A DNA stretch of 64,000 bases from Branchiostoma floridae (taxonomy: Eukaryota > Chordata > Leptocardii > Amphioxiformes > Branchiostomatidae), in the NCBI RefSeq assembly GCF_000003815.2, contig NC_049986.1, positions 16,357,172-16,421,171 of the forward strand, given 5' to 3'. Below are positions 35,555 through 49,200 of this stretch, one piece after another. The notes beneath the pieces are model-generated. The model searched no databases. It was not told the DNA's origin and saw only the letters and a list, made by a program, of their open reading frames with translations. Both the position numbers and the translations under genes were made by a program. Within the stretch, counting starts at the first letter, position 1; each line of letters begins with the position of its first letter.

Positions 35555-35650
35555 TCTTCAGTGTCACTGACGAAGGATAGTGGATTCTATCCGAAACGTC
35601 TGACCGTTTCAAAACCATATCCAGTTGCTTGAGTAACTATTTTTGGCGTA
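35555..35650. mobile_element. Retroelement-like tail (possibly Penelope-like)
   Basis: The block with CAGTGTCACTGACGAAGGAT, CCGAAACGTCTG and ATATCCAGTTGCTTGAGTAA recurs inverted at 62757-62880 and in part at 41059-41128 and 30330-30400. The GAAACGTC motif after an acidic C-terminus resembles 3' ends of Penelope-like and some LINE elements; the class is inference. Confidence 0.45.
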
Positions 35651-35976
35651 CATGAAAAGCACATTTAGATTCTAAGACCATCAGGGAAGATCTTACAATT
35701 ACTACAGCAATCAATTAGATAGCGCTCAATGTAAACCACTCTGATAACAAGGACAGTTACACACTTTTTCCCAAGCAGATCTATCTATGCACTAACACAA
35801 TATCCAGTCAGACTCCCGCGATATGTTGGGAATTTTTTTCTCATAGAAACTGCCTTGCCATCAGCATTGGACATTAGATCTGCTGCAAGATTGATATAAA
35901 AGCTAACATCTGGAAATCGATTTTTCATTGAAGACTACATTTCAGGCTATAATGGCTTCCTAATTCACGTGTATGT

Positions 35977-36307
35977 TAGCCTGGTTACCATGCGGGCAGT
36001 AATTCGCTCTTATGTTCGCTTCTGCTACCCGTTAGAACAGCACAAAAGCGACTGTAAATAGTGTATGATAAATGTCAGAGCTAGAAGCGACTGTGTATAG
36101 TGTATGATGAATGTCAGAGCTAGAAGCGACTGTATATAGTGTATGATGAATGTCAGAGCTAGAAGCGACTGTGTATAGTGTATGATAAATGTCAGAGCTA
36201 GCGACTGTATATAACGTTAGTGTATGATAAATGTCAGAGAGAGAAGCGACTCTAAATAGCGTACAATTACGCTGGTGCAAGCTACTTTCCGGATGGTACC
36301 CAGGCTA
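35977..36307. mobile_element. TAGCCTGG element carrying a 39-bp tandem repeat
   Basis: The ends are TAGCCTGGTTACCATGCGGG and, reverse-complemented, TAGCCTGGGTACCATCCGGA, an imperfect inverted repeat of about 25 bp. No convincing target duplication is seen. Inside, five copies of AGAAGCGACTGT(G/A)TATAGTG plus TATGATGAATGTCAGAGCT run from about 36045 to 36260. The 39-bp period is divisible by three, giving an 82-codon pseudo-ORF on the minus strand. Confidence 0.75.
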
Positions 36308-37283
36308 TACTGTAATTTATCTTGGTTCAATCTGGATTCTAAACACGTCAAAATGACTCAATAACTCTGGAGTCCGCTTTTAGTCCACTGACCTTGAAAG
36401 CAAACCTGTACAATCCGATTGGATGCGTATGACGTCAATTGAAGCCTTCATTCAATACGCAGACAGACAAGATTAATGATATTTGCTTTTTAAATGCTTG
36501 ATAAAATATTGCAGGACAGATGTGCGTATCATATTCAGATTTATTTCATGTCACTGTGAGTCATGTTGTATTCGTGTTTAATTTATTTGGAATATGAGGA
36601 ATTTGCGTCTTTTCCTCTACATTTTCACGCACTGAAAAGAAAAAAAACGTTAACTTTACATGTAAAGCCACCACCTTACACAGCTGAAAATAGAAAGAGC
36701 AATTTTTAAACATTACGATTCGCTCCGTTGCAAAATAATATCATAGTTTTTTTTCTATTATAGTTATTATTTTTTCTGATATTATAGTTATTATCTGATG
36801 CATCTTCTTCTATTCATAGACACCCGCATTTCCACCCAAACTCCGATGTATACCTATTAGCGTTACGGGTTATAGACAGGAAGTAATATCGATCACTATA
36901 GTTTCCATGGCAAACAGTATGAAACAAAAGCATTTATCGACGTGAAAACATCTCATGATATCAGACTCTTTACAGTCATCTATCAAGATCTCTCAATAGA
37001 GACGGAGGCGCCATAGACTTTCTGCGACTCATAAACCGTTGTTCTGTCCTCAACGTGACCTAAAAAAAACAGTGCTAATTCCTCGACAATTTGGGTAAGT
37101 CCATTTTTTATGTTGGCAAGTACAGTTTAGTTTTAACTTGTTAAGCTTTCAAGGTACGTAATATATTATGAGCTTTTTTTTGCAGGCATAAAGAAAAGCG
37201 CGTTGGACCCCCACACCACGAACTCTTTGATCAGGCACGCGCACGTCGGGCAGCCGGATTTGTAGTCTGCTGGAGTTGTGAAG

Positions 37284-40200
37284 ATGGCAGCTGAGATCAG
37301 GGTGTTGAATGAAGCACGGCCCGCTGGAGACGTCTCTCGCGACTTACAGCGACTCATGAACAGGTAAACTTTCAGTTGTAACAACAGTCTAACTCGGTAG
37401 CTATAGCTTGATACAGTTTAGAGTGGAAAACACCGTAAACTAGGCAGAAATTCCGTCACTCTGACGACTAGTAGTAAGTAACTGTTACCGGTTGGAACGA
37501 GTGCTAAGGGCGGGCCCGATGAAAATTTAACCCGACTCCCTCCTTTAATACATTACTCTACTGTTTGTTCTTGTACAGTGATGTCAAGCAGACTTAGGAG
37601 ATAGGATTCTTCACACAGTCACGAAAAATCGGAACTGTGTCTGCGTTTTTTTCGCGGAATTTGCGGAAGTGTCCCGTGATTTTTTTGGTGGTCCGACAAG
37701 CATGTCATAATCGATCGGTCGGGGTCATCAGAGGTCACCAAACTTAAACGCACCGTAATGTTTTGACAACTCAGTCTTGGAATTCCGTATGGTATCCTTA
37801 ACACAGAACGTTGCAAACATTGGACATGGGAGTGCCCGTTCCCACCTAACGCTATGCCATGTGGCGGCAAGCTATGTATGGTTTTAAGGGCTTGTTCATT
37901 AAGTTTCATTAGAGGTCTGGGTAGTTAGTGAAAAATTACAGTTTTTCAGACTATGCCTGTATAAAAGTTATGAATTCGGAAAAAAATTCATTCCAACTAA
38001 AAGTTCATGACCAACCCTTTGCTTTGATTGAAGGAAAATCCATCGCCAGCTGTATATCATGCAGAATAGCTTTTGCGCAGTCCCTTATACTACTGTTTGT
38101 TTGCCCAACTTGAGTGTGATGAATTGTTGGTGGTGTAATATTTCTTTCCCCCATGGTTTTACACCTGGAGATTGGAGTGCACTACAGCTGCCAATGGCTG
38201 CAGGGTATCATAAATAAGCTTTATGTGAAGTACTTTGATCTTTTTGTATGTTGAGACTAGAGTTCCACAACCTCATACCTCATGCCAGATGATTTTAATC
38301 TTTTTGAGTGAGTGACATACAATAAGTTTTCATAAATTATGCAAATAGTTCCCTAATTTTCATAAATATTATTAGTTGATCATTTTCTCTATGAAAATAA
38401 GTTGCTAACACATGAGGTTCAAAGTATGACTATGAGAGTCTTATCAAGGAAGGTTATTGTAGCATTTCCTCATTTATTATTTTTGTCAGTCCCAGATTGT
38501 TGTTATCTGCTTTACAGTGTATACAAATAAACTTTGATGAGTGGATCTCTATGATAACTGGTTGGATGCTTAATTTAGGTATTATTCGCAGCAATGTATT
38601 GCTAATGATGATGATAATTGCCAATACTCTTGTTGTTTAAAAAAAAGACTGAAGTGTCACCATGTAACAAGACCTAAAGGCCACTTCAATGTTTGGGAGC
38701 AAATCACTTGAACTTGAAAATCTTGACACCAGTCCTTACTTGTAAATGATCTCTCTCACATGTCATGCATTCTGAGTATGATATGAATGTTTCCCGCCAA
38801 GCCACTAGACCATAAAAGATTTACTAGTAAATGTAAATTATTAACCACATACTCTGCATAGCTGCATGGTATTCTATTTTCTTATCAGGACTCATTAGTA
38901 TGCCTGATGGCTTTTAGTTTTACCTTTGCAAATGTGGCAAAAACCTAATAATGAAAATATGTTAGACTCTAGAGCAGTGCAATGTTATACCAGGTTGCTT
39001 TAATCACTTTCCATTTTACTGATGACACTTCAATCAGCTGTTTCTGTTGTTAGAACTAGTCTACATCTAATGCCCACGGGGCTAAGTAACCTTTTTATCC
39101 TCATCGTATTTTGATGTATTGAGGAACCGGCAGTCAGTCTTTGACAGACGCACATTCCTAGAAGTCATAATGCATTCAATACTGTGTGTGGTTTACAGAA
39201 CTGCAGCTACATGTATAGAAAAGATATAGAGCAGAAACCTTACTCCTCTGATCTCAAAGTACCAATCATCTTAGAGACTCGTAATTCCTTTTTTATGTTC
39301 AATAAGATAAAGAATATGCAGTTTACAAAGTGGTAACTTGATAGTGTAGTAGTATGTTGACTGGAACTGTAAGTGCCTTGCATATGTATATATATATACA
39401 GAGTACTTAGCACTTAGCAAGTTCAACTAGAATTCATATTTCATTTGACTAGAAAACACCCAAATGGACCTCTAGTATGTCAAGCAGGTGTCAAGTCAAT
39501 CACTTTCATCTCTTCATTTTGTTGAGAGATTTTACCTTCATATATATGGGCCAAAAAGGGGATTTAGCACAACAAGTTGTCCATTACCTAAGCATTAGTG
39601 TGAGGCACATTTATCCTTCAAAGAAATCATATATCAAGGGATGTTTTCAAGATAAAGGTACAATATTTGGTAATGTCTGTCATTAAGTTTATTGCTAATT
39701 CAATTGATTGAAGTTGTAAAACCTCAAGCCTTTCATTCAGCTTGAAAAATAATCTAAGAAAATGGAATGTCGGCTAGACATGAATTTCCAGGATTTGCAC
39801 GACCTGTTAGTCCTAGTCTGTCAGTTAGACGTCTTCAGAGGCAGAAGCTGGTTGATTGATATGGTGTTATTTTGAACACTACAAAGACAGCATGTTCTAG
39901 ATGGCCTACTTCATATTGAGTGGCAACAGCCTTTGTGCAATAAATAGTATAGACAACTATAGATTTATTATAACAGTGTAGCCACCAATTGTAGCCCATT
40001 TCCTCTCCTCTAAAATAGATCAGTTTCTCGAACTTTCTCCTCTAAAATTGATTTGTGAGATCCAGACATAGACGTTACTAAGAAACAACATTAGAGGCTG
40101 TGTAATAAGATCTTTTGGGAAGGACAAAGCTGTCATAAACACATTTAGACACCTCACCCTTTTATAATGGCCATTTCCCCATGTGTTATCTAGTTATCTA

Positions 40201-43200
40201 AATTGCCCACAATTCAATTTAGAAAACTATCTCTTGCTTCCCTATGGTAATGAATTGAAAGGAAAGTAGTTTTGTGTGGGCTGAAAGACAACTGCAAAAT
40301 TCCCTTCCTTTCTTTTGATTCTGCTTTAAGAAGATTGTGCTTAGGATTGATTCATTTATAGGTTGATAGAATTTCATACAGGCACAAGAAGTCTTAGGAT
40401 AGCTTTGTCCAAAACTACATTGTACAATGTACCTGCAATCTGTTCAAACCACAAAATAACAAAATAACATGTACCACAAAGGATCAAGTATCCACATTGA
40501 CACATACATTAATGAATCATAAGCATAAAGCCGCAGTGGTACTTAAATCCGATGAAGCAATTAGGATATGCTAATAAATATAAGAAGTGCCACTATTTTA
40601 TCGCCCTTGAGTGCTCACTTCAATTAGACAAACTGTTGTTGACAGAATGATGAAAGGGTAGTTATACATGTAAGCTCCATGTATCGGCGAGTGTGTTCCA
40701 TTACTTTGAACCAGACAGATTGCATTCAGCATAGCTATCCATTCTTGAGGTGGTACAGATATAGCCGAAATCAAAGTTGAGTTAGATATATAGCAGTAAT
40801 CATGGTATCGTGCTGTGGGAAGCCATCACAGCTGTGTGATATATCTGTACTGTGGACTGGAGACTTAGAGTAGTCATAGACTACACAGCAGTAGATTCAT
40901 GACTGCCGTAGAGTTAGTTTTTGCCTGGAGGTCATATAACCTTCTTGGTTGTTAAGGATGCCATCAATCCGTTATACGTTAGGAGACATCCAAAGTAATG
41001 CATTTTCAGACAGTAAGTGTACTTTTACGTCAATAAAGCTAGACATCCAGGTAATAAGATATGCCAAAAAGCAGTTACTCAAGCAAAATCATATCCATTT
41101 TGCTTGAGTAACTGTGTTTTGGCATATTAAAGTGTGGTTTTGTTAGAAGAAACAACAGCATATGCAGAAACTTCATACCATATCTAAGAAGTTGAACCCT
41201 GCATCAGTAATGTAGATTAAGAAAATTATCATAGACAATAAACATAGCTGTTTCACATGTAAATTCACTCATTTTATTCTTGTGCACTATTATCATCAAT
41301 TAGGGTTCACTCCCAATTAGCCAATGGGCACAAATTTGGAATAAACTTTATTATCAACCATCATCAACCATCATCCTTCTGACGCCTTATCGATTATTTT
41401 GATTATCAACCATACATTGTGTTTGTTATATGCATACTAGATGATACATGTATGTCATTTTTAGAAGAAAACACTGACAGTGTGGAGTGATTGCTATTTA
41501 GATACACTGTATGTTGTAATCATTATAATGCAGAACATGTACAATTATTGTCCGACATTTTGCTCAAGTGCAGAAATTGTGAATTATGGCTACATTCCAG
41601 CCCAACTGTAAAGTTGGTGAAAGATAAACTCCCTGTGTAGCTATGGATCACTTTGTACCATATGTGCTAGCCTATTTGTTATAATTTGTCAGTCTTTCCC
41701 AAACTATTGGAAGTACAAGAAGAAGGCTCAAGCAACTAAAGCAGCTGGTTTTAGAACCACCAGTGCAGGGACTCCAGCAGCAGTATAATCAAACAATGGA
41801 TAGTGAGTGCTAATCTAAGAACAGAAAAGTAAGAAATCTTAAGTCAGTCACCACAATCAAAAGTCCTAGAAATTCTCTAGCTTATGACAGTTGGTACATA
41901 TGAATTATGATATGTTATGTGATATTTACGTAAATTTTACTGTGAAATTTAATGTCTAAGGCTAAAATTCTTAAACTAAGTTCAAGATCTACATGTATCA
42001 CTTAATTTTCTTAATTCTGACAGCTTTCTATTGGAACTCACAAAAACATCCTGATTCAATTCATCAATATGTCCATACAGCCTGTCCTCTCTAATAGAAA
42101 AAGATATCTTCTGATACACATATTTTTATGACAGGTTACCTGAAATTTCCCTTGAATATTTTTGACATGACTGCGAATAAAAGAGAAGATAGTCAGACAG
42201 AAACTTAGTGTATTGCTTAGACCATCAGACTCTGTAGTGATCAAAACAGGACCTAGACCAAAAATCACTTTACTTCTGAACTAATTTGGTACTGATGATC
42301 AGAAAAGAAAATTGCAGTAAACAGATTGAGCATAATGACAGAGAAAAACTCCCCCTGAAATTATCCATCTTCTTTGATGAGCTTTTTTGTAGATTGCCAT
42401 CTGATCCATCAAAGCATCTGAACAGGTATAATTTCTGCCTACGCTTTGCTGGATGATGCGACTAAAGAGCATATGTGAAATTGTAATTGCTGTTACTGCG
42501 GCTTGAAAACATCAGGGGCTGTCATTTTAGGCATTTTTTTAATGCATGCCTACTGTTAAGGGCTCAAAATACTAACTGTATTATTATGAAGGATAGTTTA
42601 GGTAGTATTGGATCTGTGCAGGTATTTCTAATGTCTATCTTCACCGGCCCTGTTCAAGGATTTCGTGGTTGAACACTTTATACTGATTGTTACCTCCTGT
42701 GCTATGCTGCATAATGAATTTACAACGTTTCTGCAATACCATGAAACTGCATGGAATCTGATTTTCTATTCTAACTGCTCTGACGAAGGTAATTTTTCAT
42801 GTTTTCTGTACCAGTATAGAGAAAAACTATGTTGAACCTATTTCAAACCCTGCTGTTGAAATAGTCAGCATTGGAAAACTACATGTATTGCAGGCTTTTT
42901 TTACTTACTACATTGTGTAAATGTGTTTTGTCCATTTCTCAGTTCAATCCCATGCCAGGGTATTTTTCAAGGTTATGTTGAACTAAATGTACTGCCCTTG
43001 TGTATTACCTAAACAAGTAAGCCTCACTGGGTATTGTATGGATAAGGCTAAGTGCTTCTGTATGTTCTTTAAAGCCAATCCCTCTAAAATCACTCTAAAA
43101 GTGTCGCTTGTCATTCAAGACTTTGCAGCTAAAAGCTTTTAACAGTTACACTTAATAGGCCCGGTGCCTTATACATTCTCACTATCTATATATATGGCAG

Positions 43201-46200
43201 TTCCACACACTGGTTGTGCTTAGGTTTGACGTATACTGTTAGAGTGTGACGAGAATGTAATCCAGTCTGTTTGCTGTAGGCTAGATTTGCTGTGAAACTG
43301 ATGGTAGCTGATGTGGTGTAATGGGACATGTGCTTTGGATGACCGCCCGAGGGCAAAGTCTTTCTAATGGTGCAAGAGATATACTGGTGGATAAATGATG
43401 GCATGGATGGATGGGTGGAGGAATGGAAGGGAGAATGTTGATAAAAAGAGCTAGAAGTCTTCATTGCCATATTTTCAGTACCATGGACAGACATTTTCAG
43501 TACCATGGACAGACATTTTCAGTACCACAGACATTTTCAGTACCATGGACAGACATTTCAGTACCATGGACAAACGTTTTCAGTACCACGGACCAATGTT
43601 TTTAGTAAGATGGACAAACATTTTCAGTTCCAGAGATATGCATTTTCTGTACTATGAACAAACATTTTCAGCACGATGGAAAAACATTTTCATTTCTATA
43701 GATATGCATTTTCAGTACCATGGACAGACATTTCAGTGCAATCATAGACATTTCAGTACCATGGACAGACATTTTCAGTACCATGGACAGACATTTTCAG
43801 TACCGTGACAGACATTTTCAGTACCGTGACAGACATTTTCAGTACCATGGACAGACATTTTCAGTACCACGGACAGACATTTTCAGCACCATGGACAGAC
43901 ATTTTCAGCACCATGGACAGACATTTCAGTACCGTGACAGACATTTTCAGTACCGTGACAGACATTTTCAGTACCGTGGATAGACATTTTCAGTATCACA
44001 GACAGACATTTTCAGCACCATGGACAGACATTTTCAGCACCATGGACAGGCATTTTCAGTACCATAGATAGACATCTAAGTCCCAAGGACAGACATTTTA
44101 AGTACCACGGACGGACATTTTCCGTTCATGGATATGCATTTTTAGTACCATGGACAAACATTTTCAGTTCCATGACATTCACAATATCATGGACAGACAT
44201 TCTCAGCTTTACAGTTCTATGAACATATACATGAATGTACACATGAGCAAAAGAGGGAGTTAAAAAAAATTATCATTACTTCCACGTCCTATCACAAACT
44301 GTCTTGTTGAGTCAGGATGAAGGCTTTACTTGCATCTCACAGAGATTAGTGATATCACGTAGGGTTTTGACTTGGATGAGCAACATTGTATACCTATCAC
44401 ATGTCATAATCTCTGTTGCTGAATAGCATGAAAGCCAAATTTCACCACACTCCGGTGAACAGCGTACAGGGTTGTGATTGTTTTGCACAATTTCATCCTG
44501 ACAGTATCTCATGTCATGATTCTTCCTGTAAAAAAGTGTAAGCCGACCCCTCAGGAGATCAGCCATCAAGTCTCGGAATTACCCTCACTGGATGTGCTCA
44601 TATCTGACAAATGTAGGCTGGAGATTAATATGTGATTTTGACATCCTGGTAGATGACATATGTTGGACAACTTTTGCATTTGAATTAGATGTAGCCTCTG
44701 TGACCTGTGTTTGATACTACGAGGTAGTATAGGACTAACCAGACTAAGATGGATGGATTAAAAATCATGAGCAACTGTTGTTACTTTATAGGATAGGGAA
44801 AGGTTCCATCAAGTTAGAGGTGTGGTGTATGGCTCTCTGGAGGAGGCCCACTCAGCCCCAACAATGACATTTTGTCCAACAGAGGCTAGTTAGATGAAAA
44901 GAAGCTGAAAGATGATGGCAGTCCTCTACATGAGTTTATATCTACCACACAGAGCAACTACAGCCTGCGACGTCTGAAACAACCCACCCCCTCTTTCAGT
45001 AGGACGAATAGGCACGCCCAGTCTTTTATGCCCCGTGCACTGAAACTCTACTCAAAGAGCTGTACAGTATAGTAGATTTTATAATGTATGTGCTATCTTA
45101 ATTTTATTGAAAATTGTATTTTAAGTGATTTTAATCCTACCTGTGTATTATCTTGCATTATACGGTCTTAATGTGCAGCGCCCTTGTGGCACTGTTAGAT
45201 CCCGGATGGGGTGAATCGTCCTTTTTGGGGGTCCTTACCCAAAGTTACCCCAAATGCTCGGGTAACTTTGAGTAAGAGGGCAGACCCCATTGTTCTCTCC
45301 TAGCCTGATTATGCACGTTTGGGGTGAAACTTGGTGTGTTTACTTTGCAACAGAACACAAAGGAAAAGTCACCCTTTCTAACCCATGCAATTATAACACC
45401 TTAGCCCTGAAGTGTGAAGACGGCACAACTGTACCAATAACTCTCAGTCAACAGTCTGACTTAGCTTTTGCTTTAAATCTCGGAAATCTAGTCTGTTTAG
45501 TGTTTTCCATTCTTTACTCCCTAATAAAGCCAGCCATTTCTAACCTGAATGGTGTCTAATACACATCAGTGTCTGGCACTGTCTGCCCCACTCTAAGGTC
45601 ATGAACAAAGACGGTGTGGGATATTCACTTCTAGGTCTATTGTTTCAACCTTGTCTGCCAAGTGAACAACAAAGCTTTAACACAAAGCCAAAAAAAAACT
45701 CAAAGAAAATTCCCAGGGAAAGCTATCATACAACAACTATTTTAACCTCAGTTGTAACATGTTTTAACATCTGAACAAGGGGGTTAATTGCCGAATATCC
45801 ACACATACATCTTGTACAGCAAGAGAGTGTTTCACATGTTCTTGTGACAGCCCTTTTCACCCATAATTACTCTTCTATGACCTAGGTGTGAATTTCATTT
45901 TCACCCCCAACATCTGCATAGAAACAATGCCAAGTCAGGTCACACTTTTTCACCCCTTTTTACTCTTTGGGTCCAGGTAAAACGGGGTAAGGACCCCCAA
46001 AAAGGACGATTCACCCCATCCGGGATCTAACAGTGTGGGCCAACAGATTTCATGTGCCTGTTTGTACAGTGCACGTGCAAGTTGGACTCAAATAAAACTG
46101 AACTGAACTGAAAGTTAATGACCAGGGTTGATATGTTGACTATATGCACACTGAAGTAACCTTTCTGTTACCAGCTCTTGTTTGGTTGAGTAGTTGACAG

Positions 46201-49200
46201 AAAGAGGATTAAATTGATGATGTTCGTTGATCGGAAGTCGATGAGGACCTTGACTTCAACTTCGCTTCAGTTGCCCTTGTGAGTTCGGGCGTGTGACTTA
46301 TCAGTCCAATCTTTGCATGGAAGCACCGCAGACGTTGTTTTGGGGGTTTTGAGGGTTAAATCAAAAGAAAAGAAATTCCTACTATGTGAAGTCCCTACAT
46401 GTGTATCTCTTGTGATGTGTACAAGTCTCATCCAACTTGATCATGTGTAATTCAGTCTATTTAGAATTGAAAGTTGTGCCCTTTTTCTTCCAGGATGAAA
46501 GGAGAGCACATGGTGGCAGGTGGGCGTGGAGTTGACTATGAGGCTCTGCGTGACAGCCAGCTGTTTAAGGACTATCTGTGGAGGACCCTGGAGCTGAGGT
46601 CTGTGGACCTGTCCACCCTGCAAGATGCCGGGGAGAAAAAAGCTTTCTTCATCAGTATCCTTCAGTAATTCCTGGTGTTTTCAATTTATATCTATGTTCA
46701 TCGCTTTTGGGGTGACAACTGTAACGTGAACTTATCATTACGGATAAGAAATAATTTGTCTTGGTGACAATAACAAATAATTTGTTCACCGTGAACATTT
46801 AGTTCAGAGTTAACAAGTTAAATTTTCTCAGACCTTGAAAGTTTGGTACCAAGAAGACAAAGTGAATTAAGCTTGAAAGTTACAGGTAATGGTGAAAATA
46901 GTGAAGTGTTTCCAGTCCCCAACATGGAAGCCTCATTACAGTTAGTGCTGGATTTGGTTCTAGCGATACTATATTGGCTGAAGCCTGCTGACTAATGGAA
47001 CTACATGCTATTACATCTACCTCATGGCATGTTACTGTTCGCAGGCAATTTGGGAAATGTAACAATCAAGTCTGCAGACATTGCGACTGTGTTATACATG
47101 GATCAGGGTAGCGAACAATCCATCATGTAGGGAACATTCTCTAGATTCAGACTCAAGATATATAGACTCAGAAAGCTGCCTGATGTGATATCCACTGTTC
47201 ATGTGGCGCGCAGTGTGGCAGATTACATTCCACAATCGGTCAATGCCCCTGGTCAGACCTAGATTTGTAGCTCCTGACAACAAGCATGAAGAGCTGTTAG
47301 TATAGCCTCCATAGCAGGCTCTCTGGGGCTTTTTTGGCTCATAATACACTTTTGCTGGCCATTTCTTTTTGTGCTGCATCACTGATTGCCAGCCTTCGCT
47401 GATCTATTGGCCTCTAGATCAGCTAAGGCTAGCAATTAGCAACCCAGTACAAAAAGAAATGGCCAGCAAAAGTGTATTATATGAGCCAAAAAAAAAGGCC
47501 CTAGAGAGCCTGCTATGGATGCTATGTTAGTAGGTAGATGTACTAAAACTAAAAGCGTGTGCAAGCCCATGTATACACATTTCATATATGCGCCATCTGC
47601 CACATCTTGGCAGTTTTAATAAACTTTCCTTATGTTTCAGGCTATCAAATAGTCAGACCCAAGGCAGACAACCTTGAATCATAACTACCAGGCTGCTGCC
47701 GTGCATATAATTGAGGAGCTAGGAGAGTGATACAAATTGGCCACACAGGAAGAGTTGTCTAGCAAAGCCTCTATGTAGTACTGATGCATCAAAACCCTGG
47801 CTGCCTTCTACAATGTTCACTTGCATGTTTTGATATCATCTGCGTGCTTTTTCTGGCTGTGAAAATACTGTCAACCATTTGAGCATACATAATGTACATA
47901 GTTTGTAGTATTTTAAATCATATATATACTGTATGCAACAAAATTTAGACTACAAATAATTGTAATAAGTGACTTCTCAATTTGTTCTTCTTGCATGAGG
48001 TAATAAAATTGGGAACGGGTTTTCTGCACGTTAAAAATCTGCGCGCGCGTTAAAAATCTGCACGTTAAAGAATTAAGTTGTGCATGGAGAAATTCTTCGG
48101 CAGAAAAATGTGACCCCATTATATGATTTTCCATCTGTTGCCTGAATTTTGGGTTTGAAAAGCCCCTAATTTTTAGGTCCCTTGGGAATAGGTTGATTTG
48201 CATATCCAGAAGATTTCAAAATCATTTGAATTTGACACAAATACATGGAAAAATTATTAATGTGAGGCTTTGTATTGTTAAATATAACTGCTTGAGGCTT
48301 TTCTCCATTCTAAAAGCTTCATTTCATCTTTTCTCAAGGAGATTGTTTCACATGCAAATGTCAACCTTTGTTGCGCGTTAAAACTTAACATTTAAAAATC
48401 ACTTTAAAACTCCTGGAATATTTACAGAAAGGGATATTGTTCTCTAGAATGCAACAATATGATACTTGTGTTATCTTCTTCAAGCTTTTAAGTTTAAAAC
48501 TGCAAAAAAGTTTTCAAATTCCCAGGGAATCAGCTAATTTGCATATTTTAACGCGAAGGTTTTTAACGCGCAGGTTTTAACATGCAAATTTTAATGCACA
48601 CTGGCACAAAACCCCAACCCAATAAAATTGATAGAATTCTGTTTTGGGAAAGTATCAGGATCTGAATTTACTTGAAAGTTAATTTTTTTTCTTTCTCAAT
48701 CAGAACAACTGGTCTTAACATTGAATTTTTTCTCAGTTTGGTGTATTTTTCAAGTTTCTTATCAACAATTGTAATCTTTATGTTTTTAAGTGTCACTACA
48801 ATTTTAGAATTTCTCTCAAGACTCATTGATACAACCATTCAGGCCTACATGTTTTGTATCTGTATGCTAAAATGATTCAAAGTTAAAACCATGTCAGACT
48901 TGAAGTCCTTAACCAAAGGAACTCCCCAGATATCTACAATGCTCTAAACATCCATGGCCTGGTGCAGTGTAAACAGCTGCCTTCCTCTGTACTGGATGTG
49001 CGACAGTTCTGGAAAACCACAGCCTACACCATCGGGGGGCTCGTCTTCTCATTAGATGACATTGAACATGGGATCCTTAGAGGTAACCCCTTAGTGTGAC
49101 ATCTAACTGCCATTCTTCAAACAATGTTTATTCGTTTGTTGTTTGTATAAAGGTACAGGTAAAACCACCTTAAGACCCAACTCACCAGTGTTGTATACCA

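Larger units (their letters stand above)
34481..35976. other. Intergenic, repeat-derived
   Basis: No gene is seen. It contains a direct duplication (35150-35510) and a retroelement-like tail at about 35555-35650 (GGATTCTATCCGAAACGTCT, then CAGTTGCTTGAGTAACT). Confidence 0.5.
37364..46493 (+). other. Intron 1 of the DUF547 gene (9.1 kb)
   Basis: I see no coding exon; short open frames here lack homology or splice context. Recognisable content is a hairpin (41059-41128), a decayed hAT-like copy (about 42558-42660), a 22-bp minisatellite (43470-44190) and a LINE end interrupted by a CACTA-like element (44930-46113). 37.4-41.0 kb shows nothing I can name. Confidence 0.6.

Noticed and set aside
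36032..36280. 82-codon minus-strand frame with SSSDIYHTLYTVA repeats
   Set aside because: It is produced by the 39-bp tandem repeat, whose period is a multiple of three.
43411..44071. Repeat protein with MDRHFQYHGQTF units
   Set aside because: It is an artefact of the 22-bp minisatellite, with overlapping frames of equal quality.
45290..45559. 89-codon frame as a gene
   Set aside because: It lies wholly inside the CACTA-like element, has no homology that I recognise and no sign of splicing.
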